64,000 nucleotides of DNA. Source: Paenibacillus sp. FSL H7-0357. GTDB lineage: Bacteria > Bacillota > Bacilli > Paenibacillales > Paenibacillaceae. Below are positions 51,601 through 60,851 of the stretch, piece by piece. Below the pieces are notes generated by a model. It was not told where the DNA came from and made no database searches. It saw only the letters and a list, made by a program, of their open reading frames with translations. The stretch lies in assembly GCF_000758525.1 (NCBI RefSeq), contig NZ_CP009241.1, positions 2,418,001 through 2,482,000 on the forward strand. Direction: 5' to 3'. A program made the translations under genes and the position numbers. The stretch's first letter is position 1; every line of letters begins with the position of its first letter.

Positions 51601-54600
51601 CAGATCAGTGGACAATGTATTTAACCTTAGTGAGGAAGTTTCTGGGGTAGCAAAGATAGATAAGACAAATCCAACCAACCCAGCAATAGTTCTGAGTGAT
51701 GATGCTTGGAGTAATGAAAATATTAGCTTTACTATACTTGATGGTGAAGATAATCTGAGTCACGTTAAGAACAGTGAATATAAAATAGGCTTAGATGGTG
51801 AGTGGATAGTTTATAATAGCCCAGTAATAATTAGTTCCGAGGGAATTACAACTGTATATGCTAGAACAATCGACAATGCAGGAAATATTAGTAACAAGTC
51901 TGCGAAATCAATATATATTGATAAAACAGTACCTACCAAGCCATCAAATTTAACAATTCCTTCTGATTTGACTGGTAAGGGATTAACAAGTATCCGTTTA
52001 AAATGGAATCATTCTATTGATACATTAAGTGGGATTAATCGATACGATATTTATGCTAATACTAACTTAGTGGGAAATACCAAAGATAATACTTATCTTG
52101 TGCAAAATTTAACACCAGGTACTTCGTACAAATTCGAGATTAAGGCATTTGATAATGCAGGGAATTATAATAGTCAATATATTACTGTAAGTACCAGAGA
52201 TACCATGATAGCTGCTTCTAATGCATTTAGTGTATGGTTACGTGCTGACGGGACTGTATGGGCTTGGGGACAGAATACTCAAGGGCAACTGGGAAATGGC
52301 AGCCTGTTGAACAGCAGTACAGCCGTGCAGGTCACGGGACTGGAGGATGTAGTGGCAGTGTCAGCAGCAGGAGAAACAACGCTGGCACTGAAAGCGGACG
52401 GAACCGTGTGGTCATGGGGAAGTAATAGTAGGGGCCAGCTGGGGAATGGAAGCACTACGTCCAGTGCGATACCCGTGCAGGTTAAGGAACTCAGCGGAGT
52501 CATTGCCATAAGCAATAGTGAGAGTGAGTATAGCTTAGCTCTGAAGGGTGACGGAACCGTGTGGGGCTGGGGGTCTAACTCCAGCTATCAGTTGGGGGAT
52601 GGAACAAACACCCAACGGTTAACTCCGGTCAAGGCGGTAGGTCTGAGCGGAATCACGGCAATTGAAGCTAATGGAACAAGTATGGCGTTGAAGAATGATG
52701 GAACGGTATGGAAAGTAGTGAATTCAGCCTTTGCCAAGGTAGATAATCTATCCGGCGTCAAACAGATCGCCGCAGGAAGATTTCACCAGTTGGCCTTGAA
52801 GAAAGATGGAACACTTTGGGCTTGGGGAGCCAATAGTGTTGGAGAACTAGGGAATGGAACAGCAACTGGAGGTACCACGGGAGTGAGTCAGGTGCCCGGA
52901 ATGAATGGAGTCATTGGAATAGCAGGAGGTGCGTACTACAGCTTGGCAGTAAAGAGTGATGGAAGTGTGTGGGCTTGGGGGTACAACAACTTGGGTCAAT
53001 TAGGGGATGGTACTCAGACAAATCGTTGGGCACCGATCCGAGTGACGGGACTGAGCGGAATTAAGGAAGTATCGGCAGGGGTAACCCATAGTCTGGCCAA
53101 AGGGGACGACGGAAGTGTATGGGCTTGGGGGAGCAACACATATGGGCAACTGGGAGACGGTAGCCTGACTGCCCGTTTGACGCCGGTGTTGGTGCAGACC
53201 AACGGAGCGCCACAGGTAGTCCTGACCACGCCGTCGGGAAGCCAGGAAGTACCGACAGTGGTGGGAATTACAACACCAAGCATAGGGTGGACGCAAAACG
53301 ACAGTGAAGGGACCACGTTCACAGGATTCCAAGTGCAGATTCTAGATGAAGCGGGAGAAGTAGTACTGGATTCAGGAACAGTGGCTCAGAATACGACCAG
53401 CAATACCGCGAGTTGGACAGTCACAGAAGCACTGCCAGTGGGTCAGAAGCTGCAGGTGCGGGTGAAGGTAAGTGATGAAGGTGCGGGGTCCGAGTGGTCC
53501 GCCGCAGGCTGGATGCAAGTAAGCGGAGAAGGTCAGGCAGGGTCCAGCATTGTTGCAGGAGGTACCCACAGCGTACAGTTGAAGAGCGACGGGACTGTAT
53601 GGGCTTGGGGACAGAATACTCAAGGGCAACTGGGAAATGGCAGCCTGTTGAACAGCAGTACAGCCGTGCAGGTCACGGGACTGGAGGATGTAGTGGCAGT
53701 GTCAGCAGCAGGAGAAACAACGCTGGCACTGAAAGCGGACGGAACCGTGTGGTCATGGGGAAGTAATAGTAGGGGCCAGCTGGGGAATGGAAGCACTACG
53801 TCCAGTGCGATACCCGTGCAGGTTAAGGAACTCAGCGGAGTCATTGCCATAAGCAATAGTGAGAGTGAGTATAGCTTAGCTCTGAAGGGTGACGGAACCG
53901 TGTGGGGCTGGGGGTCTAACTCCAGCTATCAGTTGGGGGATGGAACAAACACCCAACGGTTAACTCCGGTCAAGGCGGTAGGTCTGAGCGGAATCACGGC
54001 AATTGAAGCTAATGGAACAAGTATGGCGTTGAAGAATGATGGAACGGTATGGAAAGTAGTGAATTCAGCCTTTGCCAAGGTAGATAATCTATCCGGCGTC
54101 AAACAGATCGCCGCAGGAAGATTTCACCAGTTGGCCTTGAAGAAAGATGGAACACTTTGGGCTTGGGGAGCCAATAGTGTTGGAGAACTAGGGAATGGAA
54201 CAGCAACTGGAGGTACCACGGGAGTGAGTCAGGTGCCCGGAATGAATGGAGTCATTGGAATAGCAGGAGGTGCGTACTACAGCTTGGCAGTAAAGAGTGA
54301 TGGAAGTGTGTGGGCTTGGGGGTACAACAACTTGGGTCAATTAGGGGATGGTACTCAGACAAATCGTTGGGCACCGATCCGAGTGACGGGACTGAGCGGA
54401 ATCAAGGAAGTATCGGCAGGGGTAACCCATAGTCTGGCCAAGGGAGACGACGGAAGTGTATGGTCTTGGGGGAGCAACACATACGGGCAACTGGGAGACG
54501 GTAGCCTGACTGCCCGTTTGACGCCGGTGTTGGTGCAGACCAACGGAGCGCCACAGGTAGTCCTGACCACGCCGTCGGGAAGCCAGGAAGTACCGACAGT

Positions 54601-57600
54601 GGTGGGAATTACAACACTAAGCATAGGGTGGACGCAAAATGACAGTGAAGGAACCACGTTCACAGGATTCCAAGTGCAGATTCTAGATGAAGCGGGAGAA
54701 GTAGTACTGGATTCAGGAACAGTGGCTCAGAATACGACCAGCAATACCGCGAGTTGGACAGTCACAGAAGCACTGCCAGTGGGTCAGAAGCTGCAGGTGC
54801 GGGTGAAGGTAAGTGATGAAGGTGCGGGGTCCGAGTGGTCCGCCGCAGGCTGGATGCAAGTAAGCGGAGAAGGTCAGGCAGGGTCCAGCATTGTTGCAGG
54901 AGGTACCCACAGCGTACAGTTGAAGAGCGACGGGACTGTATGGGCTTGGGGACAGAATACTCAAGGACAACTGGGAAATGGCAGCTTGTTGAAGAGCAGT
55001 ACAGCCGTGCAGGTCACAGGACTGGAGGATGTGGTAGCAGTGTCAGCAGCAGGAGATACAACGCTGGCACTGAAAGCGGACGGAACCGTGTGGTCATGGG
55101 GAAGTAACAGTAACGGCCAGTTAGGGAATGGAAGCACTATGTTCAGTGCGGTACCCGTGCAGGTCACGGGACTGAGCGGAGTCATTGCCATAGCGTCAAG
55201 TGATAAGCACAGTCTAGCCCTGAAAAGTGACGGAACCGTATGGGGCTGGGGAGTTAACTCCAACTATCAGTTGGGGGATGGAACGAATACCCAGCGGTTA
55301 ACTCCGGTCAAGGCGATAGATCTAAGCGGAATCACGGCAATCGCCGCTGGAAGTGGCAATAGTTTAGCCCTGAAGAATGATGGGTCTGTATGGGCGAGCC
55401 GGATGGTCCAAAATAATAAGTATGTATTTGCCCAACTAACAAGTCTTTCCCGAGTGAAGCAAATTGCAGTGGGAACTGACCATTGGATGGCACTGGGGGA
55501 AGATGGTGCCGTGTGGACATGGGGGACCAATACTTATGGTCAGTTAGGAAATGGAACGACTGTTTTAACAAATCAACCAGCAAAAATAACAACTATCAGT
55601 GGAGTGGTTCAGCTCAAGGCTGGTGACCAGTACAGTCTGGCAGTAAAGAGTGACGGAAGTGTATGGGCATGGGGGTCTAACAAGGGGCGGCTGGGAGAGG
55701 GCAGTAATTATGGTCAAATTCTGACACCGATCCGAGTGACGGGACTGAGCGGAATTAAGGAAGTATCGGCAGGGGTAACCCATAGTCTGGCCAAGGGAGA
55801 CGACGGAAGTGTATGGTCTTGGGGGAGCAACACATACGGGCAACTGGGAGACGGTAGCCTGACTGCCCGTTTGACGCCGGTGTTGGTGCAGACCAACGGA
55901 GCGCCACAGGTAGTCCTGACCACGCCGTCGGGAAGCCAGGAAGTACCGACAGTGGTGGGAATTACAACACCAAGCATAGGGTGGACGCAAAACGACAGTG
56001 AAGGGACCACGTTCACAGGATTCCAAGTGCAGATTCTAGATGAAGCGGGAGAAGTAGTACTGGATTCAGGAACAGTGGCTCAGAATACGACCAGCAATAC
56101 CGCGAGTTGGACAGTCACAGAAGCACTGCCAGTGGGTCAGAAGCTGCAGGTGCGGGTGAAGGTAAGTGATGAAGGTGCGGGGTCCGAGTGGTCCGCCGCA
56201 GGCTGGATGCAAGTAAGCGGAGAAGGTCAGGCAGGGTCCAGCATTGTTGCAGGAGGTACCCACAGCGTACAGTTGAAGAGCGACGGGACTGTATGGGCTT
56301 GGGGACAGAATACTCAAGGACAACTGGGAAATGGCAGCTTGTTGAAGAGCAGTACAGCCGTGCAGGTCACAGGACTGGAGGATGTGGTAGCAGTGTCAGC
56401 AGCAGGAGATACAACGCTGGCACTGAAAGCGGACGGAACCGTGTGGTCATGGGGAAGTAACAGTAACGGCCAGTTAGGGAATGGAAGCACTATGTTCAGT
56501 GCGGTACCCGTGCAGGTCACGGGACTGAGCGGAGTCATTGCCATAGCGTCAAGTGATAAGCACAGTCTAGCCCTGAAAAGTGACGGAACCGTATGGGGCT
56601 GGGGAGTTAACTCCAACTATCAGTTGGGGGATGGAACGAATACCCAGCGGTTAACTCCGGTCAAGGCGATAGATCTAAGCGGAATCACGGCAATCGCCGC
56701 TGGAAGTGGCAATAGTTTAGCCCTGAAGAATGATGGGTCTGTATGGGCGAGCCGGATGGTCCAAAATAATAAGTATGTATTTGCCCAACTAACAAGTCTT
56801 TCCCGAGTGAAGCAAATTGCAGTGGGAACTGACCATTGGATGGCACTGGGGGAAGATGGTGCCGTGTGGACATGGGGGACCAATACTTATGGTCAGTTAG
56901 GAAATGGAACGACTGTTTTAACAAATCAACCAGCAAAAATAACAACTATCAGTGGAGTGGTTCAGCTCAAGGCTGGTGACCAGTACAGTCTGGCAGTAAA
57001 GAGTGACGGAAGTGTATGGGCATGGGGGTCTAACAAGGGGCGGCTGGGAGAGGGCAGTAATTATGGTCAAATTCTGACACCGATCCGAGTGACGGGACTG
57101 AGCGGAATTAAGGAAGTATCGGCAGGGGTAACCCATAGTCTGGCCAAAGGGGACGACGGAAGTGTATGGGCTTGGGGGAGCAACACATATGGGCAACTGG
57201 GAGACGGTAGCCTGACTGCCCGTTTGACGCCGGTGTTGGTGCAGACCAACGGAGCGCCACAGGTAGTCCTGACCACGCCGTCGGGAAGCCAGGAAGTACC
57301 GACAGTGGTGGGAATTACAACACCAAGCATAGGGTGGACGCAAAACGACAGTGAAGGGACCACGTTCACAGGATTCCAAGTGCAGATTCTAGATGAAGCG
57401 GGAGAAGTAGTACTGGATTCAGGAACAGTGGCTCAGAATACGACCAGCAATACCGCGAGTTGGACAGTCACAGAAGCACTGCCAGTGGGTCAGAAGCTGC
57501 AGGTGCGGGTGAAGGTAAGTGATGAAGGTGCGGGGTCCGAGTGGTCCGCCGCAGGCTGGATGCAAGTAAGCGGAGAAGGTCAGGCAGGGTCCAGCATTGT

Positions 57601-60268
57601 TGCAGGAGGTACCCACAGCGTACAGTTGAAGAGCGACGGGACTGTATGGGCTTGGGGACAGAATACTCAAGGACAACTGGGAAATGGCAGCTTGTTGAAG
57701 AGCAGTACAGCCGTGCAGGTCACAGGACTGGAGGATGTGGTAGCAGTGTCAGCAGCAGGAGATACAACGCTGGCACTGAAAGCGGACGGAACCGTGTGGT
57801 CATGGGGAAGTAACAGTAACGGCCAGTTAGGGAATGGAAGCACTATGTTCAGTGCGGTACCCGTGCAGGTCACGGGACTGAGCGGAGTCATTGCCATAGC
57901 GTCAAGTGATAAGCACAGTCTAGCCCTGAAAAGTGACGGAACCGTATGGGGCTGGGGAGTTAACTCCAACTATCAGTTGGGGGATGGAACGAATACCCAG
58001 CGGTTAACTCCGGTCAAGGCGATAGATCTAAGCGGAATCACGGCAATCGCCGCTGGAAGTGGCAATAGTTTAGCCCTGAAGAATGATGGGTCTGTATGGG
58101 CGAGCCGGATGGTCCAAAATAATAAGTATGTATTTGCCCAACTAACAAGTCTTTCCCGAGTGAAGCAAATTGCAGTGGGAACTGACCATTGGATGGCACT
58201 GGGGGAAGATGGTGCCGTGTGGACATGGGGGACCAATACTTATGGTCAGTTAGGAAATGGAACGACTGTTTTAACAAATCAACCAGCAAAAATAACAACT
58301 ATCAGTGGAGTGGTTCAGCTCAAGGCTGGTGACCAGTACAGTCTGGCAGTAAAGAGTGACGGAAGTGTATGGGCATGGGGGTCTAACAAGGGGCGGCTGG
58401 GAGAGGGCAGTAATTATGGTCAGATTCTGACACCGATCCGAGTGACGGGACTGAGCGGAATTAAGGAAGTATCGGCAGGGGTAACCCATAGTCTGGCCAA
58501 AGGGGACGACGGAAGTGTATGGGCTTGGGGGAGCAACACATATGGGCAACTGGGAGACGGTAGCCTGACTGCCCGTTTGACGCCGGTGTTGGTGCAGACC
58601 AACGGAGCGCCACAGGTAGTCCTGACCACGCCGTCGGGAAGCCAGGAAGTACCGACAGTGGTGGGAATTACAACACCAAGCATAGGGTGGACGCAAAACG
58701 ACAGTGAAGGGACCACGTTCACAGGATTCCAAGTGCAGATTCTAGATGAAGCGGGAGAAGTAGTACTGGATTCAGGAACAGTGGCTCAGAATACGACCAG
58801 CAATACCGCGAGTTGGACAGTCACAGAAGCACTGCCAGTGGGTCAGAAGCTGCAGGTGCGGGTGAAGGTAAGTGATGAAGGTGCGGGGTCCGAGTGGTCC
58901 GCCGCAGGCTGGATGCAAGTAAGCGGAGAAGGTCAGGCAGGGTCCAGCATTGTTGCAGGAGGTACCCACAGCGTACAGTTGAAGAGCGACGGGACTGTAT
59001 GGGCTTGGGGACAGAATACTCAAGGGCAACTGGGAAATGGCAGCCTGTTGAACAGCAGTACAGCCGTGCAGGTCACGGGACTGGAGGATGTAGTGGCAGT
59101 GTCAGCAGCAGGAGAAACAACGCTGGCACTGAAAGCGGACGGAACCGTGTGGTCATGGGGAAGTAATAGTAGGGGCCAGCTGGGGAATGGAAGCACTACG
59201 TCCAGTGCGATACCCGTGCAGGTTAAGGAACTCAGCGGAGTCATTGCCATAAGCAATAGTGAGAGTGAGTATAGCTTAGCTCTGAAGGGTGACGGAACCG
59301 TGTGGGGCTGGGGGTCTAACTCCAGCTATCAGTTGGGGGATGGAACAAACACCCAACGGTTAACTCCGGTCAAGGCGGTAGGTCTGAGCGGAATCACGGC
59401 AATTGAAGCTAATGGAACAAGTATGGCGTTGAAGAATGATGGAACGGTATGGAAAGTAGTGAATTCAGCCTTTGCCAAGGTAGATAATCTATCCGGCGTC
59501 AAACAGATCGCCGCAGGAAGATTTCACCAGTTGGCCTTGAAGAAAGATGGAACACTTTGGGCTTGGGGAGCCAATAGTGTTGGAGAACTAGGGAATGGAA
59601 CAGCAACTGGAGGTACCACGGGAGTGAGTCAGGTGCCCGGAATGAATGGAGTCATTGGAATAGCAGGAGGTGCGTACTACAGCTTGGCAGTAAAGAGTGA
59701 TGGAAGTGTGTGGGCTTGGGGGTACAACAACTTGGGTCAATTAGGGGATGGTACTCAGACAAATCGTTGGGCACCGATCCGAGTGACGGGACTGAGCGGA
59801 ATCAAGGAAGTATCGGCAGGGGTAACCCATAGTCTGGCCAAGGGAGACGACGGAAGTGTATGGTCTTGGGGGAGCAACACATACGGGCAACTGGGAGACG
59901 GTAGCCTGACTGCCCGTTTGACGCCGGTGTTGGTGCAGACCAACGGAGCGCCACAGGTAGTCCTGACCACGCCGTCGGGAAGCCAGGAAGTACCGACAGT
60001 GGTGGGAATTACAACACCAAGCATAGGGTGGACGCAAAATGACAGTGAAGGAACCACGTTCACAGGATTCCAAGTGCAGATTCTAGATGAAGCGGGAGAA
60101 GTAGTACTGGATTCAGGAACAGTGGCTCAGAATACGACCAGCAATACCACGAGTTGGACAGTCACTGATAATCTTCCCAATTACAAATTGTTAATGGTCA
60201 AGGTTAAAGTATTTGATGGTGTATTATGGTCGGAATGGTCAGAGATTTGTTACTTGATAATTGAATAA
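48689..60268 (+). CDS. Giant secreted protein: LCAT-type lipase, Ig/FN3 modules and six RCC1 units
   Basis: A 3859-residue exported protein; ATG 48689 after GGGGG. Signal peptide about 1-31. Domain order: N-terminal beta module (about 50-135); alpha/beta-hydrolase of LCAT/PGAP1 type (about 140-490) with FLPGIMGSELFLG (oxyanion region), YIVAHSMGGLVA (nucleophile S253), GDAVVPVSSA (Asp candidate) and RSHVGLVKS (His candidate); a region with DQNGDGNF; four Ig-like repeats (DKTNP ... GEWKDYTAPFVIDTEGLYNV); one FN3 (about 1090-1170). From about residue 1187, six RCC1-propeller units (GDGTVWGWGSN-type blades), each followed by a beta-sandwich (GFQVQILDEAGEVVLDSGTV). The end (DNLPNYKLLMVKVKVFDGVL) is unique. 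No LPXTG or S-layer motif. The catalytic serine suggests lipid or ester hydrolysis; RCC1 units may bind partners. Confidence 0.85.
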   Translation: MKRIFSISIIITIFVSLFSSIGSFQNYSYASSVQESVYSNNLSEESSIGILSTSVSPDNAVVKFGEKIYINYSFDDRAHPVLVNIYKDNELLSDYIYRSSSWGERFSYEPKDEGSYRFVVQPTDRPNYTNECTVTVYKDRIIFLPGIMGSELFLGDEQVWEPEDNLNLPRIRGQINSLQMTTLGESKNNISVHNSISDYDGILAFFKNEGFHVVDFPYDWRLGSSINAQKLKEKINIERAASPYSNYYIVAHSMGGLVATEFIRQGNSQLIKKMITIGTPFLGAPQAVNMLETGNLTESFLAYVAVGDAIRSLEKNVPSIYELLPNKSYFSFQTNGYIETQSYTDPYGPKVKVTKYNTFSDTENLIKNNRDWSNDFLFDEAKDFHSALDVLNTLKKVDSYYIVGDQKATPGKLVYFSPSKNNKALGDVKSIQGDAVVPVSSATVNFLLDESRTYYIARSHVGLVKSVEVQKKILNILKDKPNEFVSEKIRDETKEIKTVKFKAECPVELHLYDSSGNHTGPTSSETFESNIPDANYFTDGETKIALVNDDENYKIRIVGTGYGELTFSIVWANENDVEDKTLRFDNVTVTPGSIFKADVNQNGQVVLQVDQNGDGNFEGSVSPSVQLDLGGTQDETIPTLSSHVAGVKGVNEWYGKNVYYNLAGDDNASGVYKYFYDLNSSEYKEYVEPITLPDTGIYNFKSYVRDKNRNDSEVLTETVKVDTTNPTVPIMTVDPTAWTNKFVTITLAGGTDADSGFQKYQYKINQEGEWKDYTAPFVIDTEGLYNVYARSVDNVFNLSEEVTGVAKVDKTNPHKPIMTIEPSIWTSQLVTVTLSGGTDMDKGFPNSGFQKYQYKIDDGEWKDYTTPIIIDTEGLYKVVARSVDNANNLSDEVSGEAKIDRTNPIVPKMTIEPSKWTNQSVTITLSDGTDADKGFPNSGFLKYQYKIDDGEWKDYTAPFVIDTEGIYNVYARSVDNVFNLSEEVSGVAKIDKTNPTNPAIVLSDDAWSNENISFTILDGEDNLSHVKNSEYKIGLDGEWIVYNSPVIISSEGITTVYARTIDNAGNISNKSAKSIYIDKTVPTKPSNLTIPSDLTGKGLTSIRLKWNHSIDTLSGINRYDIYANTNLVGNTKDNTYLVQNLTPGTSYKFEIKAFDNAGNYNSQYITVSTRDTMIAASNAFSVWLRADGTVWAWGQNTQGQLGNGSLLNSSTAVQVTGLEDVVAVSAAGETTLALKADGTVWSWGSNSRGQLGNGSTTSSAIPVQVKELSGVIAISNSESEYSLALKGDGTVWGWGSNSSYQLGDGTNTQRLTPVKAVGLSGITAIEANGTSMALKNDGTVWKVVNSAFAKVDNLSGVKQIAAGRFHQLALKKDGTLWAWGANSVGELGNGTATGGTTGVSQVPGMNGVIGIAGGAYYSLAVKSDGSVWAWGYNNLGQLGDGTQTNRWAPIRVTGLSGIKEVSAGVTHSLAKGDDGSVWAWGSNTYGQLGDGSLTARLTPVLVQTNGAPQVVLTTPSGSQEVPTVVGITTPSIGWTQNDSEGTTFTGFQVQILDEAGEVVLDSGTVAQNTTSNTASWTVTEALPVGQKLQVRVKVSDEGAGSEWSAAGWMQVSGEGQAGSSIVAGGTHSVQLKSDGTVWAWGQNTQGQLGNGSLLNSSTAVQVTGLEDVVAVSAAGETTLALKADGTVWSWGSNSRGQLGNGSTTSSAIPVQVKELSGVIAISNSESEYSLALKGDGTVWGWGSNSSYQLGDGTNTQRLTPVKAVGLSGITAIEANGTSMALKNDGTVWKVVNSAFAKVDNLSGVKQIAAGRFHQLALKKDGTLWAWGANSVGELGNGTATGGTTGVSQVPGMNGVIGIAGGAYYSLAVKSDGSVWAWGYNNLGQLGDGTQTNRWAPIRVTGLSGIKEVSAGVTHSLAKGDDGSVWSWGSNTYGQLGDGSLTARLTPVLVQTNGAPQVVLTTPSGSQEVPTVVGITTLSIGWTQNDSEGTTFTGFQVQILDEAGEVVLDSGTVAQNTTSNTASWTVTEALPVGQKLQVRVKVSDEGAGSEWSAAGWMQVSGEGQAGSSIVAGGTHSVQLKSDGTVWAWGQNTQGQLGNGSLLKSSTAVQVTGLEDVVAVSAAGDTTLALKADGTVWSWGSNSNGQLGNGSTMFSAVPVQVTGLSGVIAIASSDKHSLALKSDGTVWGWGVNSNYQLGDGTNTQRLTPVKAIDLSGITAIAAGSGNSLALKNDGSVWASRMVQNNKYVFAQLTSLSRVKQIAVGTDHWMALGEDGAVWTWGTNTYGQLGNGTTVLTNQPAKITTISGVVQLKAGDQYSLAVKSDGSVWAWGSNKGRLGEGSNYGQILTPIRVTGLSGIKEVSAGVTHSLAKGDDGSVWSWGSNTYGQLGDGSLTARLTPVLVQTNGAPQVVLTTPSGSQEVPTVVGITTPSIGWTQNDSEGTTFTGFQVQILDEAGEVVLDSGTVAQNTTSNTASWTVTEALPVGQKLQVRVKVSDEGAGSEWSAAGWMQVSGEGQAGSSIVAGGTHSVQLKSDGTVWAWGQNTQGQLGNGSLLKSSTAVQVTGLEDVVAVSAAGDTTLALKADGTVWSWGSNSNGQLGNGSTMFSAVPVQVTGLSGVIAIASSDKHSLALKSDGTVWGWGVNSNYQLGDGTNTQRLTPVKAIDLSGITAIAAGSGNSLALKNDGSVWASRMVQNNKYVFAQLTSLSRVKQIAVGTDHWMALGEDGAVWTWGTNTYGQLGNGTTVLTNQPAKITTISGVVQLKAGDQYSLAVKSDGSVWAWGSNKGRLGEGSNYGQILTPIRVTGLSGIKEVSAGVTHSLAKGDDGSVWAWGSNTYGQLGDGSLTARLTPVLVQTNGAPQVVLTTPSGSQEVPTVVGITTPSIGWTQNDSEGTTFTGFQVQILDEAGEVVLDSGTVAQNTTSNTASWTVTEALPVGQKLQVRVKVSDEGAGSEWSAAGWMQVSGEGQAGSSIVAGGTHSVQLKSDGTVWAWGQNTQGQLGNGSLLKSSTAVQVTGLEDVVAVSAAGDTTLALKADGTVWSWGSNSNGQLGNGSTMFSAVPVQVTGLSGVIAIASSDKHSLALKSDGTVWGWGVNSNYQLGDGTNTQRLTPVKAIDLSGITAIAAGSGNSLALKNDGSVWASRMVQNNKYVFAQLTSLSRVKQIAVGTDHWMALGEDGAVWTWGTNTYGQLGNGTTVLTNQPAKITTISGVVQLKAGDQYSLAVKSDGSVWAWGSNKGRLGEGSNYGQILTPIRVTGLSGIKEVSAGVTHSLAKGDDGSVWAWGSNTYGQLGDGSLTARLTPVLVQTNGAPQVVLTTPSGSQEVPTVVGITTPSIGWTQNDSEGTTFTGFQVQILDEAGEVVLDSGTVAQNTTSNTASWTVTEALPVGQKLQVRVKVSDEGAGSEWSAAGWMQVSGEGQAGSSIVAGGTHSVQLKSDGTVWAWGQNTQGQLGNGSLLNSSTAVQVTGLEDVVAVSAAGETTLALKADGTVWSWGSNSRGQLGNGSTTSSAIPVQVKELSGVIAISNSESEYSLALKGDGTVWGWGSNSSYQLGDGTNTQRLTPVKAVGLSGITAIEANGTSMALKNDGTVWKVVNSAFAKVDNLSGVKQIAAGRFHQLALKKDGTLWAWGANSVGELGNGTATGGTTGVSQVPGMNGVIGIAGGAYYSLAVKSDGSVWAWGYNNLGQLGDGTQTNRWAPIRVTGLSGIKEVSAGVTHSLAKGDDGSVWSWGSNTYGQLGDGSLTARLTPVLVQTNGAPQVVLTTPSGSQEVPTVVGITTPSIGWTQNDSEGTTFTGFQVQILDEAGEVVLDSGTVAQNTTSNTTSWTVTDNLPNYKLLMVKVKVFDGVLWSEWSEICYLIIE
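52247..60268 (+). repeat. Six tandem 1.34-1.35 kb coding repeats in order A-A-B-B-B-A
   Basis: Unit starts (GACGGGACTGTATGGGC): 52247, 53588, 54929, 56282, 57635 and 58988. Units 1, 2 and 6 (type A, 1341 bases when full) carry SESEYSLALKGDGTVWGWGS and MALKNDGTVWKVVNSAFAK. Units 3-5 (type B, 1353 bases) carry SSDKHSLALKSDGTVWGWGV and SVWASRMVQNNKYVFAQLTS. Within a type the DNA is almost identical, down to silent positions; between types the RCC1 part differs while the beta-sandwich part is shared. Unit 6 is type A but cut short by the unique C-terminus. Confidence 0.93.
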
Positions 60269-60303
60269 TAAAGTGTTCTTCTAGCGTTGGGAGAGAGAAA
60301 CAG

Positions 60304-60365
60304 AACACCTTCAAGAGAAATAAAGCATGTCGGATGATATGTAGTTAATCTTGAAGGTGTTTTGT
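60304..60365 (+). terminator. Terminator of the giant gene
   Basis: ACACCTTCAAGA (60305-60316) pairs perfectly with TCTTGAAGGTGT (60349-60360), then TTTTG. The loop is 32 bases. Confidence 0.75.
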
Positions 60366-60793
60366 GTTGATTCTAACTCAGCAGAATAAAGATTGTGTAG
60401 TGTGATTGTAGCCGAATTTCTTTTTATTGGATGTGGTTATGACCAATTTTAATAACCTAAGAGGTGTTTCAGAACATCAAGGTAGAAACCATTAATTATT
60501 TCGCTAAATACGAAAAAGGAATTATAAGGAAAAGATAATCGAAGGCGACCTCATTGTTTGGGGGACTTTCCTCAGACATATTGGGAAGAACAGAATTAGT
60601 ATGTCGAAATCAGTTGTCGGTAAGGAACATCAACTCTAAAACCTTAAGTTCAATCTATATAGCCAGAAGTTCTTAAAATAACAGTCTTGGAGCTGAAATT
60701 GCTATTTTGACCCAAGTCCCATGTGTTCTCCCAACCTTTCTTTTACTTCCAGTTTAATGAGTTTGAGAGTTTACACGTATATTTTACAGAATC
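60366..60793. other. Intergenic stretch, no gene seen
   Basis: AT-rich, with no open frame that looks real on either strand and no recognised RNA. Probably leftover accessory DNA at the right edge of the giant-gene segment. Confidence 0.4.
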
Positions 60794-60833
60794 AACAACC
60801 GCCCCTTCTGAATCACTCAGAGAGGCGGTTGTT
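60794..60833 (-). terminator. Terminator of the YheC/YheD cluster
   Basis: AACAACCGCC (60794-60803) pairs perfectly with GGCGGTTGTT (60824-60833). It lies 19 bases after the stop of the minus-strand cluster. The T run is poor on the minus strand, so efficiency is uncertain. Confidence 0.65.
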
Positions 60834-60851
60834 TGGCTTTGAGTAACAGAT

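Noticed and set aside
53000..60073. Many minus-strand open frames of 78-153 residues inside the RCC1 repeats
   Set aside because: They repeat in step with the coding units, have no ribosome sites and only mirror the plus-strand codon pattern. They are shadows of the giant gene.
52247..60268. CRISPR-like regular repeats
   Set aside because: The units are 1.34-1.35 kb and coding, with no short repeat plus unique spacer pattern. They are protein repeats.
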